From Fratercula arctica (Eukaryota > Chordata > Aves > Charadriiformes > Alcidae): a DNA stretch of 64,000 bases. Positions 49,405 through 62,344 of the stretch are shown piece by piece (the first letter of the stretch is position 1; each line of letters starts with the position of its first letter). The notes under the pieces were generated by a model. That model did no database searches and was not told the origin of the DNA. It was given only the letters and a program-made list of their open reading frames with translations. The stretch is from contig CANTUZ010000001.1 in NCBI GenBank assembly GCA_947846985.1, positions 5,563,504-5,627,503 on the forward strand, given 5' to 3'. The position numbers and the translations under genes are program-made.

Positions 49405-49545
49405 AATTCATACATTACTGTATCTCCCCACAGAAACACAGTTCCCCCCCTTCAGAAATGACTCACTCAAGGTCATACAATAAACCAGAGGTAGTAACAG
49501 GACTAGAACTGAGGTGTTCCTGGCTACTGACCTTATAACTAATCT
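49405..49545 (-). mobile_element. MIR/CORE-SINE relic
   Basis: The plus strand reads as the reverse complement of MIR: ATGACTCACTCAAGGTCATA (complement of the TGACCTTGGGCAAGTCACT core), ACAATAAACCAGAGGTAGTA, then AGGACTAGAACTGAGGTGTT, corresponding to the box B region (AGGATTAGAACCCAGGTCTC), and CTACTGACCTTATAACTAAT near the tRNA head. The 3' part of the element beyond 49405 is not recognisable. Confidence 0.65.
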
Positions 49546-52328
49546 TTTAAATGATGTGTGATTTTCTTGATACTCTCTATTTAAATACTTTTAATATCAG
49601 ACATGCAGTAATCAGCTACAAATAAAAGCTGCCCTGATGTTTATAGCCCCACAAGCACTCTTTAGCAGCAACAGCAAGCCAAAACCACAACGCTTACAAT
49701 AAATACAACCAGAACACTCCAAAAATAAAAAAAAAAAAAAATAACACAAAAAAGGGTAGAAAAAAAGAAAGTAGAAAGAAGATTTCTGACTCTTACACAA
49801 GTCTGTGAAACTGAACTTCGCACATTTCTTATGAGGGAACACCTGTAGATAAAACAGTCCACAAAGCCTCATGATGCACAATGGCACAAAATGGAAACTG
49901 AAAATATTTCTCTCAAGGGAAGGCAGAAACATAATCTAGTAATTCTGAAGTTATTTGTTAAAGAGAAAGGGAGCTGTAAATACTTAAAACATCCTGCGTT
50001 TTTAGTAAACATCTAATTGAACATGATACAAGCCTTCCTTTGCATAGCTTAACATGAAATATTGCAAAAGAGAAGAAAGAATATATGAACTGCTTACCAG
50101 CAAGGCTGTTTGCTAGGTAGATATTTCATCCAAAACTTGTACAATATCTCCACAGAATCCATATACTATTACCAGCGTCCTATAAAATAAAAAAGACAAA
50201 AAAAACCCCTTATAATTCTTTGAGGAATATTGCAAATAAGGAATTAAAGTACAGTATTAGTAAGAAATACTGTATGTTACCAAATTTTCATATTGTATCT
50301 GCTAGAAGAGTGTAGCTGCTGTTATAAGGCATTTTAATTAAGTTAACTATTGGGGCAAATTGCATTTGAAAATAACACAGAAAATTGCTGACAGGTGTGT
50401 AGGTTTTGCTTCCTCAAAAAGGGTTGTTTAATCTATATTATTTAAAAAAAAAAACCCAACATATTAATGCTATGAAATGGATATAAACTGCATTGTGTCC
50501 ATCTGCTTGATTGCAGAGATTTTTCTGGTGCTGCCTGAAAATCCAATCTCACCAGAAAGCTCAAAATTATTTGGAAAAAAATAGGATGATTTTTGTTGCT
50601 CTGCCTTACCCTCTTAAAGTTTAGTCGAAGCTAGTTATTAGTCTCTGCTCTGAAGCTGGTAGAGAAAGAGAGGCATTTCTGAGAGCAAACCAGGTCACCC
50701 GTGGGATGCTCCTCTCTTCATACAGGTTGTTTAGACGGTCTGTCTAAACTTGGGACTGGAATGCCAGCTAGTTAACTTAGACAATATGAGTCCCACGCAG
50801 AAAGTGTAGGAGAAACAAGAACAACAAACAAATACAAATTATTTACAAATTTTTATTTCTAGCTCTCTTTAGCTGTCTCCCATGCGTGCAATCTGCCACG
50901 TGGCAGTGGGTCAGAAGGTAGACTCCTGCATGGTTGTGAAGTTCTGCTCTCAGATGAGAGTTCAGGCTTTGATACAATAACTGTCCCTGAGCAAAAACAT
51001 GGCTTTAGGATCAGAAGAGTATGTCAGATTAGACTTCGGACACCTTTATCAAGGTCTCCACTGAGATGACGAGAGAAGTAAATGGATCAACCTTAAGGCT
51101 GCTGTTTCAGGGTGAGGGATCAGAGTGCACAAACCCCTATTCAAGACCCCTATTTGGATACACTTTCCATATCTTAAGCATTAGTAGGACACATAAAGCT
51201 CAATGTTTACAAAGAAACTGCAGTAGATGCAGGGCACTATGTAAATATTTTACAAGTGTGCAGAACCTGCTAAAAGAGATCTTTCACTTTTACTAATGCA
51301 TCCTTCATACCGATAACAACCCTAGCACGTGTAACTACTTCATGCAAAAGCAATAATCTTGCCAAATACGAGACGGTTGCTGAGATACCACCCGGTCTGC
51401 CCAGCAAAGAACAAATATTGCATTTCAATCTGCTTTTAGTGAGTCCAGGAGCATCCTCAGCCTAAACGCTCTTTAAGAATATTCTCTCTCTTAACACGCA
51501 CCAATTAGAAGTAGTAAAAGCAGATGGTCAAAATAAATTAGAGCCAGCATACCAGCCCTGCCTCAGATCACCACCATCGGCAAATCTAAGCAGGAGCACC
51601 AGCCAGTCAGTAGTTAGGAAAAGAAGTATATGTATTTTTTTTCCTCCATCCCTTTCCAGAACAAAATTGGAGAGGCATTGCAGCTGCCGGAGTGCTCAGT
51701 TAGCAAAGACGAAGAAAGCAGAAATCTGGCCGAGGATACATAAAGTCCAAAAAACTTGCAGATAGTATTTTGATTCCTTGATATTGCAAACACTACAAAC
51801 ACTTCAAACTTCCAATGAAGAGAGGGGCTTTCATTCCCTACACTAATTATGGTTGCATGGTATTAGGGCCTTATAGAAATGTTTTCCCCATATACATTGC
51901 TGAAAAGATCCAGCCATCACTAGGCACTAGAAGACCTAAAGCTACCAGGTTTCCTAGGTCTGATGAAGGTAAGCAGAACATCTTGTATAGTTCCTTGGCA
52001 GAAACTGGTGAAATGGCTTGGGGGAAATCAGAAACAACTGCACAGCAAGAACATCTGCTACACGGTAACTTATTGACACAACAGGATCAGTCATACCTTG
52101 TAGTTGTCCATCTCTGATCACTCTGTGCCAGGTAGACTGGAAACCTAGCTTTCAGCATTTGGATTGACGTCTAACATGACATCTGTGCTAGTCATCAGAA
52201 TGAGTCCTAATAATAGTAATTTTGGTTGGTTGGTTTGGATTTTTTGTTGGTTTGTTTGGTTGTTTTTTATGGTGATGGCTCCAGCTCCTCCATGGTGTTG
52301 TCATTAATGGACAGTAATCCTAGACTGA
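49546..52328. other. Non-coding DNA with two short palindromes
   Basis: No gene is supported. Two palindromes stand out: GTTTAGAC-GGTCT-GTCTAAAC (50730-50750) and CTGCCACGTGGCAG (50893-50906). A G/T-rich low-complexity stretch with TTGG units lies at 52223-52270. Frames on the minus strand at 49612-49932 are driven by A-rich tracts. Confidence 0.6.
50893..50906. promoter_or_regulatory. 14-bp perfect palindrome with an E-box core (CACGTG)
   Basis: CTGCCACGTGGCAG is a perfect dyad whose centre is the canonical CACGTG E-box bound by bHLH factors such as USF, MITF and CLOCK/BMAL1. The extended symmetry is more than the hexamer needs. Whether it binds anything in this genome cannot be told from sequence alone. 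Confidence 0.35.
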
Positions 52329-52390
52329 GATTGCACTAGATGACCTCTAAAGGTCCCTTCCAACCCAACTATTGTGTGGTGCTATGACTG
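52329..52390 (+). mobile_element. CR1 LINE 3' tip
   Basis: ATTGCACTAGATGACCTCTA, AAGGTCCCTTCCAACCCAAC and TATTGTGTGGTGCTATGACT match the plus-sense CR1 terminus, with the final octamers degraded. About 60 bp, no coding content. Confidence 0.85.
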
Positions 52391-55300
52391 TAACACAGCG
52401 TCATGGGCTGCACACCTGGTGACACTGGGGCAGAGGAGTTGGGTGGGTAACAGGAGAGGGCCAAAGTTTCTTGTACAACAGGAATAAAAGGCTCCAACAC
52501 TAAAATCATGCTCAGTAGCAATAAATCCTCTACAGGATTATTTCACCAGAATGAGAGAGACTGCTTGGAGGAACCTCGAAAAAGCAGAGCAAACTGGTAT
52601 TTGAAGTCACATCCCAGAAAACTAGTTCAGGACCTTTGAACAAAGGAGGTGAGTACTATTTAGGCCTTGCTCATGACTGAATTCAAATGAATGAGTAGAT
52701 GGATGTACTCTTTCAAAATACATATTGAATCAGCTTCTTGAACCTAGCAAAGAGTTCAGTTCTGCCTTCCCTGAGATACTGCCTTGATTACACTTTAGAC
52801 ATGACCCTTATTCCCTTACCTGAGAAAATGTGAGGTGTTATAGAAAGTAAATTATAAGTACTAAAAAATTTGAGGAATTCCTTTCAGATTAAAAAAAAAA
52901 AAAAAAGAAAAAAGTTCCCTTCTATGCTGGCTGAAAGGGGCAAAAAGTCTCACAAACCTGGCATAAAACAGGTATGCCTTACTTTGGCCGGAATGTGGAG
53001 GACAGATAAAAAAAGGAAGGAGGGAAGAGAATTACAACTGCAAGTCATGGAGCAGACACAGTCAGGTTTAAATGGAGGAGAAGAAAGGAAGATAAAAAGA
53101 AAACAAAGCAAGAAAGATTTCAAACGAATGAGAATAGCTCGCTCCTCTCTCCTCCCTGAGACTGTAGGTTAAGATGTGCATCACGCACAACCCCGAAGGT
53201 TAAGACACACTAAGACCTTTTTAGGATGTGCAGTCTGTGACAGGCATTATGGAATAAAATGGGACATTAGGGGTATACCTCATTCTGTACGTTAGAACAC
53301 CTGAAGCTTTGCTGAGGCAGCTGAGCTAACTGACCTGCCTCTGCGTTTCCAGGATTTAATCACAAGAAGAACAAATTTCATCAGCCTCACGTTACTTATT
53401 GAAAGCCTTTGTCTTTCTGGTGAGAAAGAGAGAGTTTGAACAAAGATCTAAATGCACAGTTTCATTACTGGACCAAAATAACAAATCCACATCCACCAAC
53501 CTCCAAATGTTATGGTTTGCTTTATATGTTTAAAAATGAGCTAAACAAGCTACGAAGAGTAATAAGTCATCTGAATGCTGAGTGAAACAAGAGAGTGATC
53601 TCTGCCATTGCAGAGCAGTTAAAGATGCAAGTATGACTGTAAGGTTTTATTGTTGTTGTTGTCGTCGTTGTTTTTAATCCTACCTTTTAAATTGAAGACA
53701 AATTGCAGGCCACAATTGTACGAAAGTTTTCTACCAACTGGTTTACATTTTCATACAGACAATCTTTTTTATTGCAGTTGGACTTTTTTTTCCTCAGTTG
53801 TACTACTAAAAAGTGTAAATACTATATGCTGCATCGAATTGACACAGTCGCATTTCAGATTTAAAAAGTCAGGCATTTTGCAGTTCAGAATTAAGTATCT
53901 AACGTGCCATGAGCATTATAAGATGCCATTTGTTTCCAACCTGAATTGCATAATTGGGTAGCCTAGTCCCTGCACAACTACCGGCTCTTCTGCTTTGACA
54001 TGTCGTCTTGAATGTCTTTTATTTATGATAAACAATTCTTGTTAATGTTTCCACTGTTGCTGGAGGGTTTCCTACCTCTTTATATTCTACTTTTCTTGCC
54101 TAACAGCTTTATTCAAGAGAACTAACTTCTGAATGTATTATTTTTGTCCCTTAGACCTTGCATTGGTGACTATTTTATACTCGGGCCAGTCTTAAAGTAG
54201 ATAAGTTTTCACTTGTTTACATGTTTTCCAGAGCTTTGGGAAATCCTTGTATGTGGGAACCTGTGTCACACATCACAAAATAATAGATGCATGCGATCCA
54301 AGCATTCCCAGATACCCATTTTGGTTAGAAATAACTTTTTATAGCATTTGAGCTTTTTCAGGCTTGCTCAAATCTGGGAATTACAGAACTGTGGAAATAT
54401 CATATCATTGCATATAACACCATTTGAATTAGAGTCCTGCTGTGTTAGGCATTGCACACAAATTATATCCAGATTGTCCTTTAGCCCTAATTGGTCTCAG
54501 TTTTTATTTATAGGTTTAAAGGAAGAGACAATCAGCCATACCAAGTTCTAGTCTTCCTTAATAATTACTTACAGATACATCCTACTGAGAACAAAACCAG
54601 CTGCCATTTTCCATTATCTATGACAATCATTCACAAAAGAATAGAAAGCCACCCTCCTAAAATAGTACCTCCGACCTTCAGAGAAAGTGGAGATTTGCAC
54701 CAACAGCTTAAAGTGAAAACTAATATAGCAAACTGCAGTCCAAGAAGGGGTTTTGAGTCGTAACTAAGCAATAAAATCATAACTTTTTGCTGAATGTTAA
54801 TAATTACAGCAATATAACTACAAGAAACCTTAAGATTTGTTGTATGGAATGTGTTTATTGATTGTTTTGCACTGAATTCTCAGGACTTACAGGCAGTGTC
54901 TTATTTTGCCATGTGGACAAGAACAGAAGGTAGAGCAGGGTTGGGAAGATGGATAGACAACTCCACATCATGATATCATTGCTAAAAGAAGTGTTTTCCA
55001 TGATAACCGGCTGCTTGGAAACGTGATTTCGACTGGAACTCAGTTTAGAGTTCAATGATGTAAATTCTATGGGGATTTTTCTTAAATTAAAAAGTCAACA
55101 ATGTGACTTCAAAGGGTCTAAAAGGCAGTCCAGTGGACTGGCCAGTACAGACTTAGCCCAGTTACCTTAGCATACTGTTCCTCTATCACTAAAAAAGTAA
55201 TAGAGTAACCCACTTGTTCTTCAGGTCCTGTTCCTAAAGAACATATCTCTCAGAGATCCTGCATCACATCTCCTAACATCATGTAAATGGCCTGGATGTA

Positions 55301-58300
55301 CCTGCAGTACCTCTGGAATGACAGTATACTCCCTTGTTCAAGCCTCTATATCATGCCCTAAATGCCTATTTTAGGGAGAACTGAATAGCTGTTGAGAATC
55401 ACGTGACTGCATTGATTAGAGATGGGATCCAGACGCCCATCTATAGGTAGTTATGAGATATCCAAGCGTATTCTGCTTGGCTTCCAGATGTTCTTTCAGA
55501 AGGCTGTAGGCCTTACATGAATATTCTGGATACAGTTAAGTGAGTCAAATGGAACTAGAAAACTGGATTTAGGCAACTGAACCAAACCATTGATCTCTGT
55601 GTTGGGAGCTTGAACGTGTAGCTCACAAGCAGATACTCACAAGTAGGCACATGCATCCGATGTATAGGTATCTAAACATGAAACTATATCCCCCTTGGAG
55701 AGCTTGACTCAAGTTTGCCCAAATAAAATCACTTAGAATCAATTGAGAAATTTTAGAGTATCTAGTAGACCTACAGATGTGGCAGATACAATGCAGGCCC
55801 TATAGAAAAACATTCTTTTGGCAAGGCAGCTGAGGACCAAGACATCTTACACAGTTGGTGCATCCTTAGACAATGACATCAAACTTTCACTTTTACATCA
55901 AAGATGTACCTTAAACCAAAAGAGATGATTTCCACACTTTGAAATAGTCTTTATTGAAAAAACAAAGCTGAGCTGAAAAGACAAAGAGAAGCAAGTTATT
56001 TACTTTCCCAGAAGGATTCAATTACAATGCGTGCTAAAAAGACACCTTTTCTTTCAGATTCTAAGCATTTTTCAAACAGGAATTGGCCTGCTTTTCATTG
56101 GAATGAACAGATGTTATTTCTCCAAGGAACCAAGGGAAAAAAAAACCAACAAACAACTTGCTGGAAGAAAATGAGCAGGATGTTGAAGATGCTGCACTAA
56201 AAAGAAACAAGACGATGCTGATCAGAAATCTATCGCCTCGAAGTATGGAGAAACTCCTGGTTATGCTGAGTTTGCAACTTGATGAAAGGCTTTCCCGGGG
56301 AGTCTTATTTTGGAGGAGTATGTGGGATTTTATACCTGTGCTATCTTTGAGGCCTGTACTATAATTTATTATCAGTTTTTAAGACATATCAGACCTTTAT
56401 AGTGTTAATCCAGGATGGGGTTAACAATCTCAGGCATCAAGAAGACTCAGGATTTACAGGTACTTTTGCAATGTATAACACTTTAAAATATATAAATATT
56501 AAAATACTTTAAACAGATACATATTCACAGTGGTTAATTAGAGAGGTACGACTGGAAATCAGAAAAATGTTGTAAGCAGAACAGAGCAAAGCAAAATATG
56601 TGGTCATTGCCCCTCAGTAAGCTGGAAAGATCTGTTCTATGACAAAACCCAAGCTAATGTAGCTTTGAGCAACATCAGAGATACAGCTGATACTTGATAA
56701 ATCAGGCCTGCTTGCAGAAGATGTCAGTTCTCATTTTCCTTCCTGTAACCTTTAAATAAAAATAAGTGGCATTCTGACTTGTACCAGAATCTCTAATGAA
56801 ACTGAAAGGCTGTTGAAATAATTACCTGGCACATCAACATGTGTATATATATATAGATGGTTCTCCTGCACCTTCCCACTTAGGAACCTAATTTCTCCTA
56901 TACATTTTGTTATTAAATCACACACACGGAAGATGGAAAAAAAAATAAAATAGACCAGGAGCGCAGCATGAAAGATGTTAGAGCTTTAAAGTAGATGGAA
57001 TGAAACGAAAATCTGGCCTTGAATTCTCTTCGGCCACACAACTATCTATTGTAATTCAAGTTACTCTAAGGCCTCGGGTCACCTGCACTTGGATTCCTCC
57101 TCAGATTTTTTTGGCTGACAAAGGAAGTATTACAACTCTATGTACTTCAGAATGAATTTTTGTTTACAGCTATTTTGTTTGTATATTACTATGTATATTA
57201 TTAAGTGCGATATGAAGGAGCACCCACTGTTTAAAGACCCTAACAATAGGTATTTACACATATTACTTTGATATATCTCACAGAGGGATATTCACAAAGG
57301 CTAACTTAAGTCTTGGACAACTAATTTCCCCAGGCTTCCATAACACTCAGTTCAGGGAAGGGATCCTCCAGAGAGCAATTCAGACTAGGAGACTAACTTT
57401 TGTTAGTTTTTCTGACTGTGCCCAAAAGAGTATCATTTTATGGCTAATTGACATCCGCAGTCAATCCTCTTGCAAACACCTACCTCAAACATACAGACCA
57501 GATAAAATTGGTCTCTTGCTGGCACTCTCAGTGCTCTTTCACAGTAGCATCCATTCCTTTCAAGTTATTACAATTATATTGCAAAATACCACTTTAACAG
57601 CAGGGTTGCTGTATTAAGCAGCACTCAGTGCTTGAATCATCACTGCAACATTTTTTTTCAGCATCACTACATTGAAACGTCCAACCATGCTCCACCTACT
57701 TGTCTGGGTGGCCCACATTTAGAGACCTCTATGTCTGATCAAAGGCCAGCTTAAAGATGATGCTTCCTGAGCTAACACTACATGGAAGACAAGATCTTAA
57801 AAAAGCTATAGAAAAAAGGGAACCGAACAACTCTGAAAAATAAGCACTCATTTGCATTCAGGCATCCACGTGGAGGTCCAAAGAAGAGTGATCCTTGAGA
57901 AGGCAAAGAACAACCCTTCACCATGCTGTTGCTATTCTTTATGTGAAAAAAAAGAAGTCTTCTCCTTGGAGTTTCATGTAGCATGGTAAAATGCTCATGA
58001 AGCCACCTCTTCTACGACAGCTGAAAACCTGTTATCTAGTAATGTGAAGAAGCATTTACTCGTTTCCAGGGTTCATCTGTGCTTTAAACACAAAGTCTCG
58101 AGCTCCTTGTCAGCAGCTCAGATCTTCTTGTGAATGCTGTAGAGATTTTATGGGAAGAGAGGGACTAACAAACTGCATGTGGTGATGCATCCGGTCACTG
58201 TAATGACTCAGTTATGTATTACTAGTTGGCACTGCCACTGTCAGTTAACACCAACCCATTCATAAAACTATTTACTGGCAACTAGTCTCTGGTTTACAAT

Positions 58301-60785
58301 AGTTAGAAATCTGTCACTCATGCTGCAAAGAAAAGGAAAGCAACTTTCTCATCTACATATCTGCAAAATGAAATCCGAAGTCCTATCTTTCTTCAGTTCA
58401 TAAACAGTTCATATTTTTTTTGCTGTTGTTTTCTGGACTGTTTTCCTGTATAAAGACTAAAATTGTGTTTTCTGTTTGTATCAAAATTAATCCAACAGGC
58501 CAAGTTTTAGCTTGAAAGAAATGGCAACATAAAGATTTTAATTTTGAGTATTTTAAAATACTACTAGTAGAAGAAGAATGCCTATGAACACAGTGGAAAC
58601 AGAACAGAACTGAAGCTTTTTGTGACTTGAGAAAATCTCAGCATTTTTACATCCCTCTCTCTCTGGGCACCTTTGTATTTTATAGCATCTCAAACACTGA
58701 AAGTGGGAAAAGAACAAATGAGTGTTATTACAAAATGAGATTATGTCCAACTCATGAAAAAGAGCTCAAGATTCTTGAGGAGGGCAATGGTGCCAAAGTC
58801 TATAGCAATGTGATTTCCAGCTCAAAAGTTCTTTCATCACTGCTCACAAATGCTTGGAATGACAAAAGTTTTATAGTGGTTTTAAGCCATAAAGATATCA
58901 GGATCCCTAACAAGGCTTATTTCTAAAAGTTTTCAATCTGAAGAAGGCTTATTTCTACAGTTAACAAGGAGGGACACCAGAGACCCTAAGGAGAGACTCA
59001 TCACACCTAGGTTAGACATCTGCAGCTGAGCTAGTCACCCTAGGCTCTCTTTCTAGTCAACAAGAGTGAGTAGCACCATTACAGTATAAGACATCTGTCT
59101 CTTTTAGACCTCTTCGTTAAATGACATGTTTTTCACTGGAAAATCCACTGTTTCTCTTCTTTCATGATAACTGGAGTTTGGATAACTCTCTCAGAGAGTA
59201 CATAACTATCTCAGATAGTAGATGTTTAAAATCAGATGTGGAAATCCTACCTCTGCTACGTCCAAACACTTCCCGGAGTGGGCATGGTGTACATGTGAAC
59301 GTGGGCTACATTGCTCAGTATCAGCCTTCACGCTGAGCATACAGTAATGTATCACTGAGGTTGAATTTTCTCACATTTAAGAAAAGCAAAGAGGTTGAGT
59401 TCAATGAAACTGACTGCTTAATAATAAGACTTAGCTAAATAAATGAAATTTGTTTTTCTTGTCATATTTACTAGCTGATCTGATGAATAAGGTACTTAAG
59501 GGTCTTGATCTTTTATGGGTTTTTTTTGAGAGCTTAAATAATGGACCAGAAAAATACCTATTGTTATGCATGAGATATATGTCAAGACTCCTAATGGTTA
59601 TTCCCCAGTGACTACCTTCATATCTCAACTGACAGTGAGACCTTAGTGGTTCAACCCTTTTGAACACATGTGAGTTCTTAAAATATGTCTTCTTATTACG
59701 CCTTATGCATACCCTTATTCTCCAGGTAGACTGCTCACAATTATATTTATTTTTAAGAAATGCTATTTTATATCCAAACCAAGATATGACAAAAAAAGAT
59801 CGTGTCTTCTACATATAGCTTCAAGAAATAAGAAAAATTTTGCTTGAAGAAGCATTTGCAAAAAGGATCTTTTGTGATTAACCAGATGGTAACTAAACTA
59901 AACAGATTCAGGAAATCTCCTCAGCTGAAGATGGTTAACGGCTGGGAAAGTATCAGGTGGAAGCATCAAATACGCATGTTCAGTTCATCCTTTTCTCCCA
60001 CAGTCTGCTTCCAGGTACTGCTGGAGAAGGGGCACTGTGCTAGGTGGGCCCAGGTTCTCCACCAGCCTAGCCTTTCTTAACATAAATTGAAAAGCTGAGG
60101 ATGTACTATGTGAAATGGTGACCAAATAACACAGAGTGCTCTTGTCAGCTCTAATCCAACTCACTTCCGCAGCCGGAAAACATTATTCTTTGCTGTCTAA
60201 CACTACTTCAGATGTTCTTCAGCTGCATACTTAAATAGAAATGAAATAAAAATATTGGGAGTTCTATATATTTCTACATAGCCCAGTTCAGGTCTGACCT
60301 TTTTTTCAGTGTTTGTGACTCATTAAGTGGAATCAATAACGTTAATTAGCATTCAATTGTTAAGAAAGGCTAAATCCTTGAACGTTTTATGTAGTATCTC
60401 TAAAACCAGAGTTAGATGCATCAGTTCCTGTATCTACAAAATGCACATAGAGAAGATTGCTTGTTTCTAGGTGCGGGTGAGTATCTAAACTCTGCCCTTT
60501 CTGAGAGAAATCAGGGACCAGTAAATTAAGTGGGCAGAATGTTTGTGTATCGATTGAGCTAAACTAAAAAAATATTGTACTGTATTCTTAAACAGAAAGA
60601 TTAGAATGGGTTCTGGTGGGTATTCTTGTAGGAAGAAAAGACCTACCATCTCTTTTACTCTGTCATCCAAACAGACACTGTAAACAAAAAGCAAGGAAGG
60701 CTTCTGATTTCTAATTCCATTGATTCAGTCTTCAGTCTGAGACTATGTATTCATCCAACATTTCCAACACTAACCTCATGAGTCT
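52391..60785. other. Long non-coding interval, nothing recognised
   Basis: No gene, RNA or transposon is recognised in 8.4 kb. Simple sequence: an A16 run (52891-52906) leading into a purine-rich stretch to about 53130, a GTT-rich tract (53649-53675) and a short TA tract near 56845-56857. The open frames at 52870-53172 and 53650-53961 are low-complexity. Confidence 0.6.
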
Positions 60786-60880
60786 TATTTTATTTTATTT
60801 TATTTTATTTTATTTTATTTTATTTTATTTTTTATTTTATTATTTTTTAATTTTTTTTAATTTTTATTTTATTTAAAATA
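60786..60880. repeat. (TATTT)n pentanucleotide repeat
   Basis: Nine uninterrupted TATTT units (60786-60830) followed by about 50 bp of degenerate T-rich repeats of related composition. A/T pentanucleotide arrays like this are unstable in length in many vertebrates. It is not next to a recognisable poly(A)-tailed retroelement. Confidence 0.95.
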
Positions 60881-61440
60881 GATAGACTAGAAAAAAGGAA
60901 GAAGAAAAAATACAGACTTACTGATACTGGCCTTGTAATAAAACCCTCAGTCATTACTTTCTATATCAAATCTACAGTTTCTGATCACAACATTCTTTTT
61001 TCTCAATTGGAAAAAAGGAAAACGTGGTAGGGATTACTGTCTAAGATACAGCAACGGTGTCCAGAGCTAAATTCAGCAATGAATCAAGTGGTAGTGGGAA
61101 ATGAATGTTGATGTTTTCCTCCATTCATCCTCAGAATTGTGAAGACTCGTATATCTGTCTTACGCTCTGGAGAGTCATTACAAGAACAGACTTAATTTTT
61201 GTGTTCCAGATAACCGTCTTGAAACCCATGTTAGAAACCAAGCTCAGGAGGGTAGAAATGTGTCATTGTGTCACCTCTTGTCTGGTACACTTTGTCTTAT
61301 ATTGGTGATCTTACACAAAACTGTTTCTGCAATTTCATTATGTGTAAAAATCTGGAGGTTTTGAGTAATGTAAAAGAATGTATTCAACATTTGCCCAGTC
61401 TTCGTAGATTTAAAGTCAGAACAAACCATTAAAATCACAC
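60881..61440. other. Non-coding DNA, nothing recognised
   Basis: Between the pentanucleotide tract and the next CR1 copy no gene or element is seen. Confidence 0.6.
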
Positions 61441-62227
61441 AGAATCACAGAATGGTTCGAGTTGGAAGGGACCTTAAAGATCATCTAGCTCCAACCCCCT
61501 GCCCTCGGCAGGGACACCTCCCACTAGACCAGGCTGTTCAAAGCCCCATCCAGCCTGGCCTTGAACCCCTCCAGGGATGGGGCAGCCACAGCTTCTCTGC
61601 GCAACCTGGGCCAGTGTCTCACCACCCTCACAGTCAAGAATTTGTTCCTAATATCCAACCTAAATCTACCCTCTTCCTGTTTGAGGCCATTAACCCATGT
61701 CCTATCATAACACTCCCTGATAAAGGGTCCCTCTCCGTCCTTCCTGTAGGCCCCCTTTAGGTACTGGAAGGCCGCTATAAGGTCTGCTGGGAGCCTTCTC
61801 TTCTCCAGGCTGAACACCCCCAACTCTCTCAGCCTGTCCTCATAGCAGAGGCACTCCAGCCCTCTGTTCATCTTCATGGCCCTCCTCTGGACCCGTTCCA
61901 ACAGGTCCATGTCCTTCTTGTGTTGAGGACTCCAGAGCTGGACGCAGTACTCCAGGTGGGGTCTCACCAGAGCAGAGCAGAGGGGCAGAATCACCTCCCT
62001 TGCTCTGCTGGCCGCGCTTCTTTTGATGCAGCCCAGGAGGTAGTTGGCTTTCTGGGCTGCAAGTGCGCATTGCCTGCTCATGTTGAGCTTCTCGTCCACA
62101 GCATCCCCAAGTCCTTCTCCTCAGGGTTGCTGTCAAGCCATTCTCCACCCAACCTGTATTTGTGCCTGGGATTGCCATGACCCAGGTGCAGGACCTTGCA
62201 CTTGCCCTGGTTGAACTTCATGAGGTC
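61441..62227 (-). mobile_element. CR1 LINE, best-preserved copy in the window
   Basis: The plus strand starts AGAATCACAGAATGGTTCGA followed by GTTGGAAGGGACC. About 790 bp of the 3' part of CR1 is kept. The minus strand has a 191-codon open frame (61524-62099) covering the whole C-terminal region of ORF2, from [20 protein letters not shown] through [16 protein letters not shown] and LFSLEKRRL to the natural stop. Immediately upstream another frame (62078-62344) carries [21 protein letters not shown] sequence, and a one-base deletion near 62100 separates the two. The element is clearly more GC-rich than its flanks. Low decay suggests a comparatively recent insertion. It breaks off inside the sequence encoding LMKFN at 62227. 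Confidence 0.97.
61524..62099 (-). pseudogene. CR1 ORF2 C-terminal region, 191 open codons
   Basis: The frame encodes the region after the reverse transcriptase palm and thumb of CR1 ORF2, including the conserved [49 protein letters not shown] and RVVRHWPRLRREAVAAPSLE blocks, ending at the expected stop after LDGALNSLV. It has no reverse transcriptase or endonuclease and no promoter, so it is a transposon fragment rather than a host gene. Confidence 0.95.
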
Positions 62228-62344
62228 TGATCTCTGGGGAATACCCATCTGATCTCTAAGCAAGCACATGGCAAAGAAAAGAACTTCACTCACTAATTCC
62301 TGTATCAAATTTACGGCTTCTGTTCGAACTATCACAAACTTCAT

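Noticed and set aside
49612..49932. 106-codon minus-strand frame rich in F, L and C that could suggest a membrane protein
   Set aside because: The hydrophobic run comes from an A-rich tract read on the opposite strand; a second overlapping frame shows the same effect.
52870..53172. Lysine/arginine-rich 100-codon frame
   Set aside because: Driven by an A16 run and purine-rich low-complexity DNA.
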